Below, in pieces: positions 14,755-22,272 of a DNA stretch of 64,000 nt; within the stretch, counting starts at the first letter, position 1; each line of letters starts with the position of its first letter. Origin of the DNA: Fen-1273 sp963748405 (GTDB lineage Bacteria; Bacteroidota; Ignavibacteria; UBA10030; UBA6906); the NCBI GenBank assembly GCA_963748405.1, contig CAVVIT010000004.1, positions 62,001 through 126,000 on the forward strand. Direction: 5' to 3'. A program made the translations under genes and the position numbers. The notes under the pieces are model-generated. The model had not been told where the DNA came from. It made no database searches and was given only the letters and a program-made list of their open reading frames with translations.

Positions 14755-16731
14755 CTATTTCCGTGGCGGGGCGTCCTTTGACTGAACCTGCGCTCCTTCG
14801 TTCTTTGCCAGGTAGAATTCTCTCCGGAGCTGCTCCTTCCCCTTGGGCTGCGCCGTGAATTCGGTGAGCTGCCACTCGAGCCGGTGGACGTGGATGTTGT
14901 GCGCCCGTGCGACCGCCTGGATCTGTGCCATCACCTCGGTCTCGAGATCGCCGGAGGGGACGACGATTTCGTCGATCCTGACCTTCCGGAGTATCTGCGG
15001 AAGTTTCCAGTGCGTTCCCAGGATCGGGTAACCGTTCAGGTTCTTCCCTTCGAGCTCGGGATCGTTGTCGAGGAATCCCACCGGCGCGAGCTGCAGGGCG
15101 TCGGAGTTCAGGAGGGCCTGGACGGCAAGCGTCCCCCGGTGGTCCGCGCCGTAGACGAGCGCCGTGCGTTTCCCGGTCGTGTCCCTGTGCAGGAGGTGCG
15201 TCAGCATGCTGAACGAGAAACGGGAAAGCCCGGCCATCGACAGCAGGAAGAAGAGGTCGAGTATGCCGATCGTCATCGATGCGGAAAGCGATAGCGGAGA
15301 CATGACGTCCACGACCGCGATCGTGGCGATGGCGCCGAGCCCCAGGCACCGGAGCGTGCGGAGCGCATCCCCCACGCCGAGCTGCCTCGTGGTTTCCTTG
15401 TAGAGCCCCGACACCCAGAACACGACGATCTCGGCGGCGATCGAAGCCGCCGCAAGCGTCCAGAACGCGGGCCTGACGGCGAGAACGGCCGGGGCGGCGA
15501 GCGCGAAGGCAAGGTAGAGCGACACGGTGGCGAAGATCGTGTCCATGATGCTCTGGAACCACGCGCGCTTGATGATCGGCCACTTGTACACGTGGATGTA
15601 GATCCCCAGGAGTATGCCGTTCCGGTGTATGGCCATCTCCCCGTAGCTCAGGTGGCGGAGGCCGAAGTACATTGCGGCGCCGACCATCATGAGTATCCCC
15701 ATGATCATCGGGAGCGTGTCGGCGAGCGAGATGAGGAACGCTCCCACGCCGAGCGCGAGCGAGATGGAGTACAGGAGAAGCACCACTTTCCGGTGCGAAT
15801 ACCCCTTGGCCATCAGCTGGTGGTGGATGTGCCGCCTGTCGGGCATGAAGATCGACTTGAACATGCCGAGATTCACGTCTCCGTCCCATGTGTTCGGGAG
15901 GAAGGGGCTCAGAAACCGCCTGAGCATCGACAGCCCGGTATCCAGCAGGGGCAGTCCCAGGGCGAACACGGGGACAAGGAGCGTGTACACCGTGGAGATC
16001 TTCGCCGATGTGTGCATGGAAAACGTCGCGAGCGACAGGCCCAGAAAGAGGCTCCCCGAGTCGCCCAGGAATATCTTCGCCGGGTGGAAATTATACCGGA
16101 GAAATCCGGCCGCCGCCCCGGCGATGAGGAGCGATGCGAACGCCGCGTTGCTGTTGCCGAAGCTGAGCGAGATCGCGAATATCGTCAGGGACGAGATCAT
16201 CGCCACGCCGGAGGCCAGCCCGTCCAGCCCGTCGATGAGATTGAGCGCGTTGGTCACGCCGACGATCCAGAGGACGGTGGCGGGGAACTCGAACAATCCG
16301 AGCCCGACCATCCCGGCGCCGAGGGGGTGCCCCACGGCGTCAAGCCGGAACCCCGCGAAGTACACGAGCGTGGCAACGAGCGTCTGCACGATGAATTTGG
16401 GCCCGGGCTTCAGCTGCTTCATGTCGTCCCAGATCCCGAGTCCGAGCACCATGACGAACGCCGCACCGAGGAGGTACAGGTTGTAGCCTTTCCCGGTGAA
16501 AAGCTCCATCCCCATCGGGTCGAACGAAATGGCGACGGCGAGCGTCAGCGCAACGCTGATGAATATGCCCACCCCGCCCAGGCGGGGCATCGGGTGCGCA
16601 TGGATCTTCCTCTCGTCCGGCTTGTCGATCGCGCCGATCCGGGCGGCGAGCTTCATGATCCAGGGCGTTATGAGTATAGAGAGGGTTGCAGCCAGGACAA
16701 AATAGAACAGGTAATGCAGGGCATCGCTCAC
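14755..16731 (-). CDS. WecA/MraY-type glycosyl-1-phosphate transferase fused to membrane-Rossmann module
   Basis: 658 residues. Residues 1-350 are a polytopic PNPT transferase that loads a sugar-1-phosphate, probably GlcNAc-1-P, onto undecaprenyl phosphate to begin a polysaccharide unit. Signatures are ERKIHAHPMPRLGG, NALNLIDGLDG, FLGDSGS and HIHH. About four further helices follow. From about residue 535 there is a Rossmann-like domain (ALVYGADHRGTLAVQALL, VGFLDND, IDEIVVPSGD). The C-terminal half resembles the N-terminal half of CapD/FlaA1 or WbaP-type proteins, without their catalytic part. A paralog with the same architecture is at 54427-56394. It lies downstream of the export genes and ahead of the GH18 genes. 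Confidence 0.85.
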   Translation of the reverse strand: MSDALHYLFYFVLAATLSILITPWIMKLAARIGAIDKPDERKIHAHPMPRLGGVGIFISVALTLAVAISFDPMGMELFTGKGYNLYLLGAAFVMVLGLGIWDDMKQLKPGPKFIVQTLVATLVYFAGFRLDAVGHPLGAGMVGLGLFEFPATVLWIVGVTNALNLIDGLDGLASGVAMISSLTIFAISLSFGNSNAAFASLLIAGAAAGFLRYNFHPAKIFLGDSGSLFLGLSLATFSMHTSAKISTVYTLLVPVFALGLPLLDTGLSMLRRFLSPFLPNTWDGDVNLGMFKSIFMPDRRHIHHQLMAKGYSHRKVVLLLYSISLALGVGAFLISLADTLPMIMGILMMVGAAMYFGLRHLSYGEMAIHRNGILLGIYIHVYKWPIIKRAWFQSIMDTIFATVSLYLAFALAAPAVLAVRPAFWTLAAASIAAEIVVFWVSGLYKETTRQLGVGDALRTLRCLGLGAIATIAVVDVMSPLSLSASMTIGILDLFFLLSMAGLSRFSFSMLTHLLHRDTTGKRTALVYGADHRGTLAVQALLNSDALQLAPVGFLDNDPELEGKNLNGYPILGTHWKLPQILRKVRIDEIVVPSGDLETEVMAQIQAVARAHNIHVHRLEWQLTEFTAQPKGKEQLRREFYLAKNEGAQVQSKDAPPRK

Positions 16732-16918
16732 GGCACTCTCTCAGATGTGTAGAATAAGTACAGCGGGGAAGGTAAAATGTTGAATGTACACTCCCAAAAC
16801 CTGTTAATATTACTCCATTCCGGACCAAATTCCTGTGTTAAGGGTCACAGTTGGGGGGAAGTCTGTGTACCATGTGTATACATTTTACAACACGAAGGCG
16901 GACAACCTGTGAACGCGG
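16732..16918. other. AT-richer non-coding gap
   Basis: This 187-base gap separates the sigma-54-like pseudogene from the WecA-fusion gene. It contains short TA-rich palindromic bits (GTATAC near 16879). No promoter with the 17-base spacing used elsewhere could be placed with confidence. I see no gene in it. Confidence 0.4.
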
Positions 16919-17763
16919 TCAACCCTGTGCGGGTTCCCGTTTTCTGGTCAGATAGGGGGGAAGGTGGCCGGGAAGTATGGTCTCGCCGGCAGACATGACA
17001 GAGGCATATTCGATGGCGCTTCTCAGGTGCCGGACGTTACCGGGCCAGTCGTAGGCCCGGAGGAGCTCCATCGCCTCCTTCGAAATTCCGGGGGGCGGAC
17101 GGAGCCCGTCCTGCCCGGCGAAATGGGAAATGAACGTTTCCACGAGTTTCGGTATGTCCTCTTTCCTCTCCCGGAGGGGGGGATCCTCAGCAGCACAGGG
17201 CTTATCCTGTAATAGAGCTCCTGCCGGAGTTTTTCGGTTTCCGGAGGATTACCGCCGTTTTCATGAAGCGTTGCGATGACGCGCGCGCTGACGCGTATCT
17301 CGTCGTCGCCTCCCGTCCGCCGGAGAAGCCCCGTTTCGATCATCCGCGCTATCCGCACCTGCGTATGCTGGGGGAGAAGATCGATGTCGTTGAGGAGTAT
17401 CGTCCCCCCCGCCGCTTCCTCGAATTCACCCTGCCGGATCTCGACGCTTCCCCCCTCGAGGTGCTCCCGTCCGAACAGGACGGCTTCCGCTTCCTCCGGG
17501 GTGATCGCCGCGCAGTCGACGACGATGAACGGGCCGGACGAATGCCTGCTCAGCCTGTGCAGCTCGTGCGCCGCCCACTCTTTTCCCGTGCCGTACTCCC
17601 CGACGATCATCACGTTCAATTCCCCCGTGGCGATCCTCTCGATCGTCAGGAGAGTCTCCCGCATTGCGGGGCTCTCGCTCGAGGATGAGAACCCGCCACC
17701 GGCAGTGTTCCCCCCGGGTTTCTGCGTGATGGAGCGTCTGTGTGGTCTTGTCGGGTCTTTCAT
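16919..17763 (-). pseudogene. Frameshifted, degenerate sigma-54 AAA+ protein
   Basis: Two overlapping frames make one protein of about 281 residues. The first (17763 down to about 17176) has Walker A GEYGTGKE (55-62) and a degraded Walker B GTILLND. The second (to 16919) continues with LRERKEDIPKLVETF and WPGNVRHLRSA. The shift is at a run of seven G (17176-17182); eight would restore the frame. Even restored, there is no GAFTGA loop (the region reads REHLEGGSVEIRQG) and no HTH, so it could neither contact sigma-54 normally nor bind DNA. ATG 17763 follows AGGAAAC. It sits inside the export/initiation gene group, so it may once have been a regulator or anti-activator of EPS. Confidence 0.75.
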
Positions 17764-17798
17764 GTTTCCTGGATATTCCGCTCTTGTCGGGATCCGGT

Positions 17799-18755
17799 CT
17801 ACTGCGTGGGAAGCGTGAACGCGATTGTGAACTGATGAAACTTGGGTTCCTCCTGGGATCCCGCGTAGGCATAATCGAACTGGAAGCTCCCCAGGCGTAT
17901 CCCGCCGCCGATCTTGGCGGCCGCGGATGCGGGACCGGTCCAGTATCCCCCGCGAATCACGAGGAAGGGGAACAGGAACGCCTCCACGCCCATCTTGTAT
18001 TCGAGCCCGCCGACGCCGATGACCTTCTGGTTCGTAAAGGCGATGGAGATGATTTCCTGGTCGAGCGGGTTCTCGGGATACCGCATGCTGAGTCCCGCCT
18101 GGAACGTCTTGGGGAGATTCCCCCGCTCGAGGTCGAAGACGTCGGTCGTCTGGTAATACGGGTAGTTGATTCCGGAGCCCAGCCCCTGGTAGATGAAGCC
18201 GTACGTGACGCCGGGGGCGGGAGCGTAGAAGACGCCGAGCGATCCGGAGACCGCCCAGAGAGAGTTATAGTTGTTCTTCGCATACCGGGTGCGGATGGCG
18301 GCGCCGACGCTGAATGCGGGGATGATGACCCTCGCTGCCGCCAGGTCGAACCCGACCTGCGAGTATTTCAGCCCTTTCAGCGGGCTCTGGGAATCGATCG
18401 ATCCGATCTGGTGGAGCGTCCCTCCCAGCCCGAACGCCCAGTTGCCGACGCGGGGAAGTGGGACGGCGACGTTCTCCGTGGTGATAATGTCGTTCGTCGG
18501 GAGTTTCTCCGAGGCGAAGGAAGCCACGACCTGCGTATAATAGACATACGGCAGACCTGCGGGATTCCAGTAAATCGTCGAGGCATCGTATGCTTCGGAG
18601 ACATACGCGTCGCCCAGAGCGGCCGCCCGCGCACCGATCACCGCGTGCGTATCCGCGTTGAGGCTGTTCAGCTGCGCACGGGCCGCCCCCCCGCAGACGA
18701 GGAGGAGCAGCGCGGCCGGGACGATGCGCAGGCGCGTCACGTTGATGTTCGCCAT
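17799..18755 (-). CDS. PorV/UPF0164-like outer-membrane beta-barrel
   Basis: 318 residues with a signal peptide (about 1-27, ending ARAQ). The family hallmark GARAAALGDAYVSEAYD and STIYWNPAGL follows near residues 42-67, then alternating beta strands to a Phe-rich end. Relatives include PorV of T9SS and UPF0164 barrels related to FadL. It lies 9 bases after the Wza-type lipoprotein gene, so it may help pass polysaccharide across the outer membrane, or serve T9SS. Which one cannot be told from sequence. Confidence 0.75.
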   Translation of the reverse strand: MANINVTRLRIVPAALLLLVCGGAARAQLNSLNADTHAVIGARAAALGDAYVSEAYDASTIYWNPAGLPYVYYTQVVASFASEKLPTNDIITTENVAVPLPRVGNWAFGLGGTLHQIGSIDSQSPLKGLKYSQVGFDLAAARVIIPAFSVGAAIRTRYAKNNYNSLWAVSGSLGVFYAPAPGVTYGFIYQGLGSGINYPYYQTTDVFDLERGNLPKTFQAGLSMRYPENPLDQEIISIAFTNQKVIGVGGLEYKMGVEAFLFPFLVIRGGYWTGPASAAAKIGGGIRLGSFQFDYAYAGSQEEPKFHQFTIAFTLPTQ

Positions 18756-18764
18756 TCGGGGCCT

Positions 18765-19490
18765 CTACTTTGTAAGCTGGAACACGCCGAGGAGCAGGAG
18801 TCCGTCCCTCAGGAACTCGGAGAGTTCACGGACGAGGTTTTCCTGCCGAGGCACGATGATGACGTCGCCGGGGCGAATCATCGGGATCGACCTGGTGCTT
18901 CCCCTGTCCAGGAGAAGCTGGAGGTTGATCTCGAGCGACCCTCCCTGCCCCTGGGAAAGAGCCTGCCTGTTGATGCGTATGTAGCGGAGGTCCGCCAGCT
19001 CGGTCCATCCTCCCATGTCCGCGAGCACTTCGAGGAGGGGTATGTCGGCCTTCGCCGAGAAGCTCCCCGGGCGTGCGACCATCCCCAGCACGGTGATCCG
19101 GGGGGAAGGTCTCTCGATTTCGAGCGAGACCTTGACCTCCCCCTTGACATACTCGGCAAGCCGCACTTTCAGGTTCTGTCCCAGTTCGTCGACTTTGAGT
19201 CCCGCGGCAAGCTGTTCGCCGATCAGGGGGACGGTGATCGTCCCGTTGAGCTTGACGATCGCCCGCGTGTTGAACTCGGGGTATCCCCAGACGGAAAACG
19301 AAATCGAGTCTCCGACGGAGATAATCGTCGTGTCCTGCTCGATCCCCGATGTGAATGTCGTCGACGGCGCGATGCTCGATGTTTTCACGGTGATGCCGGT
19401 GTCGTGGGAGGTGTCCACCGTTGCGCACGCCCCGAGCAGGCATGCGCACGCGATAAGCAGGGCTGACGAGAAGGCTCTCTGTCGATGCAT
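18765..19490 (-). CDS. Wza-type polysaccharide export lipoprotein
   Basis: 241 residues. The N-terminus is a lipoprotein signal with lipobox LLGAC. A Poly_export domain (SVGDSISFSVWGYPEF through VKVSLEIE) follows, then one SLBB domain (ITVLGMVARPGSF through DVIIVPRQ) and a hydrophobic C-terminus. It should form the outer-membrane polysaccharide channel, working with the Wzz-like protein encoded divergently at 19883. ATG 19490 follows ACAGGACAACC and gives the proper lipobox position, so the longer upstream frame is not used. Confidence 0.9.
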   Translation of the reverse strand: MHRQRAFSSALLIACACLLGACATVDTSHDTGITVKTSSIAPSTTFTSGIEQDTTIISVGDSISFSVWGYPEFNTRAIVKLNGTITVPLIGEQLAAGLKVDELGQNLKVRLAEYVKGEVKVSLEIERPSPRITVLGMVARPGSFSAKADIPLLEVLADMGGWTELADLRYIRINRQALSQGQGGSLEINLQLLLDRGSTRSIPMIRPGDVIIVPRQENLVRELSEFLRDGLLLLGVFQLTK

Positions 19491-19882
19491 GGTTGTCCTG
19501 TGATTGAGTTGACGAAGAGTATTCAACTAACATGCCAGCCTCCGTCCGGGGGGGAGGGGCCCCCTCCCCGGCGCTGAAATCGCGCATGGCTTCCTTCCCT
19601 GAGGGAAAATCAGTATATTCGGCGCAGGGAATCCGTTTCGTGCGTTTCCTGCGGAGCGGGCACGTGGGTGCAATGGACACGGATTGCGGGGAGGAGTGTA
19701 TCGGAACGTAACACCCCCCGGGTTCGGGCCGCTCCGACTGCGGAACGGACCCTTCCAATTCCCCTGTTTTCCGCAGGCTTTCGTGCGGGCGGGGGGAGCC
19801 GCCTGCGGCACGTAAGTTGCTCAGTTGAATGCACTGCGCAGGATGATCACAACAGGTAACACGCGAAGGAGGGAGTAACGCT
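19491..19882. other. Divergent regulatory region with a long leader for the EPS locus
   Basis: 392 bases between divergent export and chain-length genes. It carries the plus-strand promoter at 19591-19619 and a leader of about 255 bases with several G+C-rich inverted stretches before AAGGAGGGAG and ATG 19883. No ops/JUMPstart element was recognised. A GTTGA-N10-TCAAC repeat lies near 19509-19528, by the lipoprotein gene. Confidence 0.5.
19591..19619 (+). promoter_or_regulatory. EPS locus promoter with a palindrome in the spacer
   Basis: TTCCTT (19591-19596) and TATATT (19614-19619) are 17 bases apart. A perfect 13-base palindrome TTCCCT-G-AGGGAA (19595-19607) overlaps the -35 end and the spacer, a good place for a repressor. 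The -35 is weak, so an activator may be needed. Confidence 0.5.
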
Positions 19883-21247
19883 ATGATGCGACCGGCACAG
19901 TTCACCCCGCACGAGTTGATCGCGGTGTTTCACCGCCGCTGGAAATATCCGGCCTATTCGACGGCCGTCGTCACCGCGGTCTGCATCATCGGCGCCTTCG
20001 TCCTGACAAGGAAGTACGAGTCCACGACGACGATCCTCGTCAGGCCGGACAAGACACTGAACCCGATCCCCAGCTACGAGATGGTGATGGCGTTCGAGGA
20101 GCAGCTCAGGAACTTCGGCGAGATCATCTACAGCCGTTCGGTCCTCGAACAGCTCTCCGACAGCCTGGGGCTGACGATGAACGTCAAATCGGAGACCGAG
20201 AAGCAGCTCATCGCCGCGCAGCTCGCCAACAATATCACGACGACGCGCCTGGGGTCGGATTCGTTCAAGATCATGTACACCGACACCGATCCCGCCCGCG
20301 CCCAGCGCGGGGCGGAGGTCATCGAGAACCTGTTCATCCAGACGAAGCTGAACGTGGAAAACAGGCAGAACGCGCTCGCGGTGGAATTCTATGAGAAGAA
20401 GGTCGCCGAATACAAAGTCGACTTCGAAAACAGCGTCAGGAACATGGTGACCCGGCTCCGCCAGCGCGTGCAGGACATGCCGACGGAGACGCGCTCGCTG
20501 TACGCGAAACTCGAGGAGACGGACAAGAGCCTCGGCGCCATCGACGTGAAGGTCAAGACGGACGAGGACAAGCTCGTCATTCTCCGCCAGCTTCCTTCCG
20601 TCCTCCAGACCTCCCCCGAGATTCTCAGGAAAGAAGACGGCAAGCAGCCCCTGTTCGACCTGACGCGGAGCGAGCTCCCGTACGCGGCGGACCTGAAGGT
20701 CCTCGTCACACAGTACGACCAGGTGACCCGCGCGTACCAGGGGAAATACCCGGAAATCGAGAAGCTGGAAAGCCAGATCTACGAGATGCTCCAGCGGATG
20801 CTGGCGGCGACGGAGAGCGAGATCGCCAATCTCCAGACCCAGCAGCGGACGATGGAGGGGCGGCGGATGCAGGTGGTCGAAGAGCTCAAGAAGACGTCCG
20901 TGGCGCAGACCGAAAGCAAGGACAACGAGTCCACGTTCGACATCAACAAGAAAGTCTACGACGACATGCAGCTCAAGCTCGAGGCCGCCCGGCTGGCGCA
21001 GGAGGTCGGCAGCCGCGGTGCGAACCAGTTCATCATCCTGGATCCCCCGGTGCTTCCCACGTCCCCCTCGAAGCCCAACAGGATCCTCATCATCTTCGGC
21101 GGGCTCGGCGTCGGTCTCCTTCTCGGGGTCATCTCCGCGTTCGTCGCGGAGCTCCTTGATACGACGGTCCGGAGTCCGCGGGACATCGAGGTGTTCCACA
21201 AGCCGATTATCGCGTTCCTTCCTGACGCATCGGGCAAGCAGGGATGA
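19883..21247 (+). CDS. Wzz/GumC-type chain-length protein (EPS locus 1)
   Basis: A 454-residue inner-membrane protein. One helix is at 23-42 and another near 398-420, with a long coiled-coil periplasmic region between them (heptad-rich stretches near 165-215 and 275-335). It ends in a short cytoplasmic tail. It controls polymer length and connects to the outer-membrane export protein. The start follows AAGGAGGGAG. Its stop overlaps the CpsD-like ATPase start as ATGA; Wzz and kinase usually work as a pair. Confidence 0.9.
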   Translation: MMRPAQFTPHELIAVFHRRWKYPAYSTAVVTAVCIIGAFVLTRKYESTTTILVRPDKTLNPIPSYEMVMAFEEQLRNFGEIIYSRSVLEQLSDSLGLTMNVKSETEKQLIAAQLANNITTTRLGSDSFKIMYTDTDPARAQRGAEVIENLFIQTKLNVENRQNALAVEFYEKKVAEYKVDFENSVRNMVTRLRQRVQDMPTETRSLYAKLEETDKSLGAIDVKVKTDEDKLVILRQLPSVLQTSPEILRKEDGKQPLFDLTRSELPYAADLKVLVTQYDQVTRAYQGKYPEIEKLESQIYEMLQRMLAATESEIANLQTQQRTMEGRRMQVVEELKKTSVAQTESKDNESTFDINKKVYDDMQLKLEAARLAQEVGSRGANQFIILDPPVLPTSPSKPNRILIIFGGLGVGLLLGVISAFVAELLDTTVRSPRDIEVFHKPIIAFLPDASGKQG

Positions 21248-22068
21248 GCGCGCAAGAGAGGAAACAGCCTATGGATGCAGGAAAACCGCCCTCCGGGCAC
21301 GACCCTGCCGGCAGCAGGGATTCACGCGGTCTGGTGCGGGTCTCCCGGACGATCATCATCGACAGGGACGAGCCGGGGCCGATCGACACCAACGTCGTAT
21401 CGCCCACGTACTATAATGCGTTCAACTACGCGCTCCTGTCCCACGATCACGCGGGCCAGAACCTCACCGTCGGGATCACGAGCGCCAACCCGGGGGAGGG
21501 GAAGACGCTGATCGCGTCCAACTTCGCGGTTTCCCTGGCGACGGCGAACCTGAGGGACACGGTCATCGTGGACCTGAACGTGGCCGCCCCGCGGCTGCAC
21601 AGCGTGTTCGGCACCCGGCTCTCGCCGGGGCTCTTCGAGGCCGTCATGCCGGGCGCCGGGGACATCCACATCTCGACGACGCGGATCAACCACCTCCACG
21701 TGCTCCCCGCCGGGACCGGGATGGGTTCGTCGATCTGGGCCGACACGTTCGGTGAATCCCGGCCCGAAAACGGGACGCCGGCCGACGCGGTTCCCCGGGT
21801 CCCGACGCTGGGGATCGAACACGTCTCGTTGTTCCGCGACGTGATCCTGACGCTGAAGGAGAAGTTCGAATTCGTCATCGTGGACGTGCCTTCGCTGAAC
21901 GGGCCGAGCGTTCCGCTCCTCCTCAGCCACCAGATCGACGGGCTGCTCGTCGTCGTGAACGCGAACCGGACGCACCGGGAGGACCTGGAAAAGATGATCC
22001 GCCGGCTCAACGAGGGACAGGTGCTCGGATTCGTGTACAACCGCGCGAGCGGCGACACATTTGCCTGA
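21244..22068 (+). CDS. CpsD/CapB-like P-loop ATPase without tyrosine cluster
   Basis: 274 residues of the bacterial tyrosine-kinase/MinD-like class. Walker A is SANPGEGKT (80-88), an A'-like strand reads VIVDLNVAAPRLH, and Walker B is FVIVDVPS. The C-terminus, YNRASGDTFA, has only one Tyr, whereas true CpsD or Wzc kinases end in several. It probably binds ATP and modulates the adjacent Wzz protein without the usual autophosphorylation switch. Confidence 0.85.
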   Translation: MSAQERKQPMDAGKPPSGHDPAGSRDSRGLVRVSRTIIIDRDEPGPIDTNVVSPTYYNAFNYALLSHDHAGQNLTVGITSANPGEGKTLIASNFAVSLATANLRDTVIVDLNVAAPRLHSVFGTRLSPGLFEAVMPGAGDIHISTTRINHLHVLPAGTGMGSSIWADTFGESRPENGTPADAVPRVPTLGIEHVSLFRDVILTLKEKFEFVIVDVPSLNGPSVPLLLSHQIDGLLVVVNANRTHREDLEKMIRRLNEGQVLGFVYNRASGDTFA

Positions 22069-22083
22069 CGAAGGAGCCGACGC

Positions 22084-22260
22084 ATGGTAATGGCAGTGAT
22101 CATCGGTCTGATGATCGTGACGATCGTTCTCGGACGGAACGCGAAGGAGATCCGGGCGCGTCACTATCTCATTCTCCTGATGCTCGTGATGCTCCAGGTC
22201 GCGGCCATGGTCATCAATCTGATGACGATGGGCCTGCCTCCGCCCCTTCCCAAATTCTGA
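22084..22260 (+). CDS. 58-residue two-helix membrane protein
   Basis: A short gene between the ATPase and polymerase genes, 15 bases after one and 12 before the other. It begins MVMAVIIGLMIVTIVLG. Residues 2-18 and 28-48 are hydrophobic helices flanking a charged loop (RNAKEIRARH), and it ends PPPLPKF. AAGGAG lies seven bases before the ATG. I know no family for it. Its place suggests an accessory subunit of the polymerase or Wzz complex. Confidence 0.7.
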   Translation: MVMAVIIGLMIVTIVLGRNAKEIRARHYLILLMLVMLQVAAMVINLMTMGLPPPLPKF

Positions 22261-22272
22261 CGGCGGCGGCCG

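Noticed and set aside
16777..16998. A 73-codon plus-strand frame between the WecA fusion and the AAA+ pseudogene
   Set aside because: It overlaps the end of the pseudogene on the other strand and has no start signal or family resemblance.
19620..19882. ops/JUMPstart antitermination element in the EPS leader
   Set aside because: No GGCGGTAG-like core was found in the leader.
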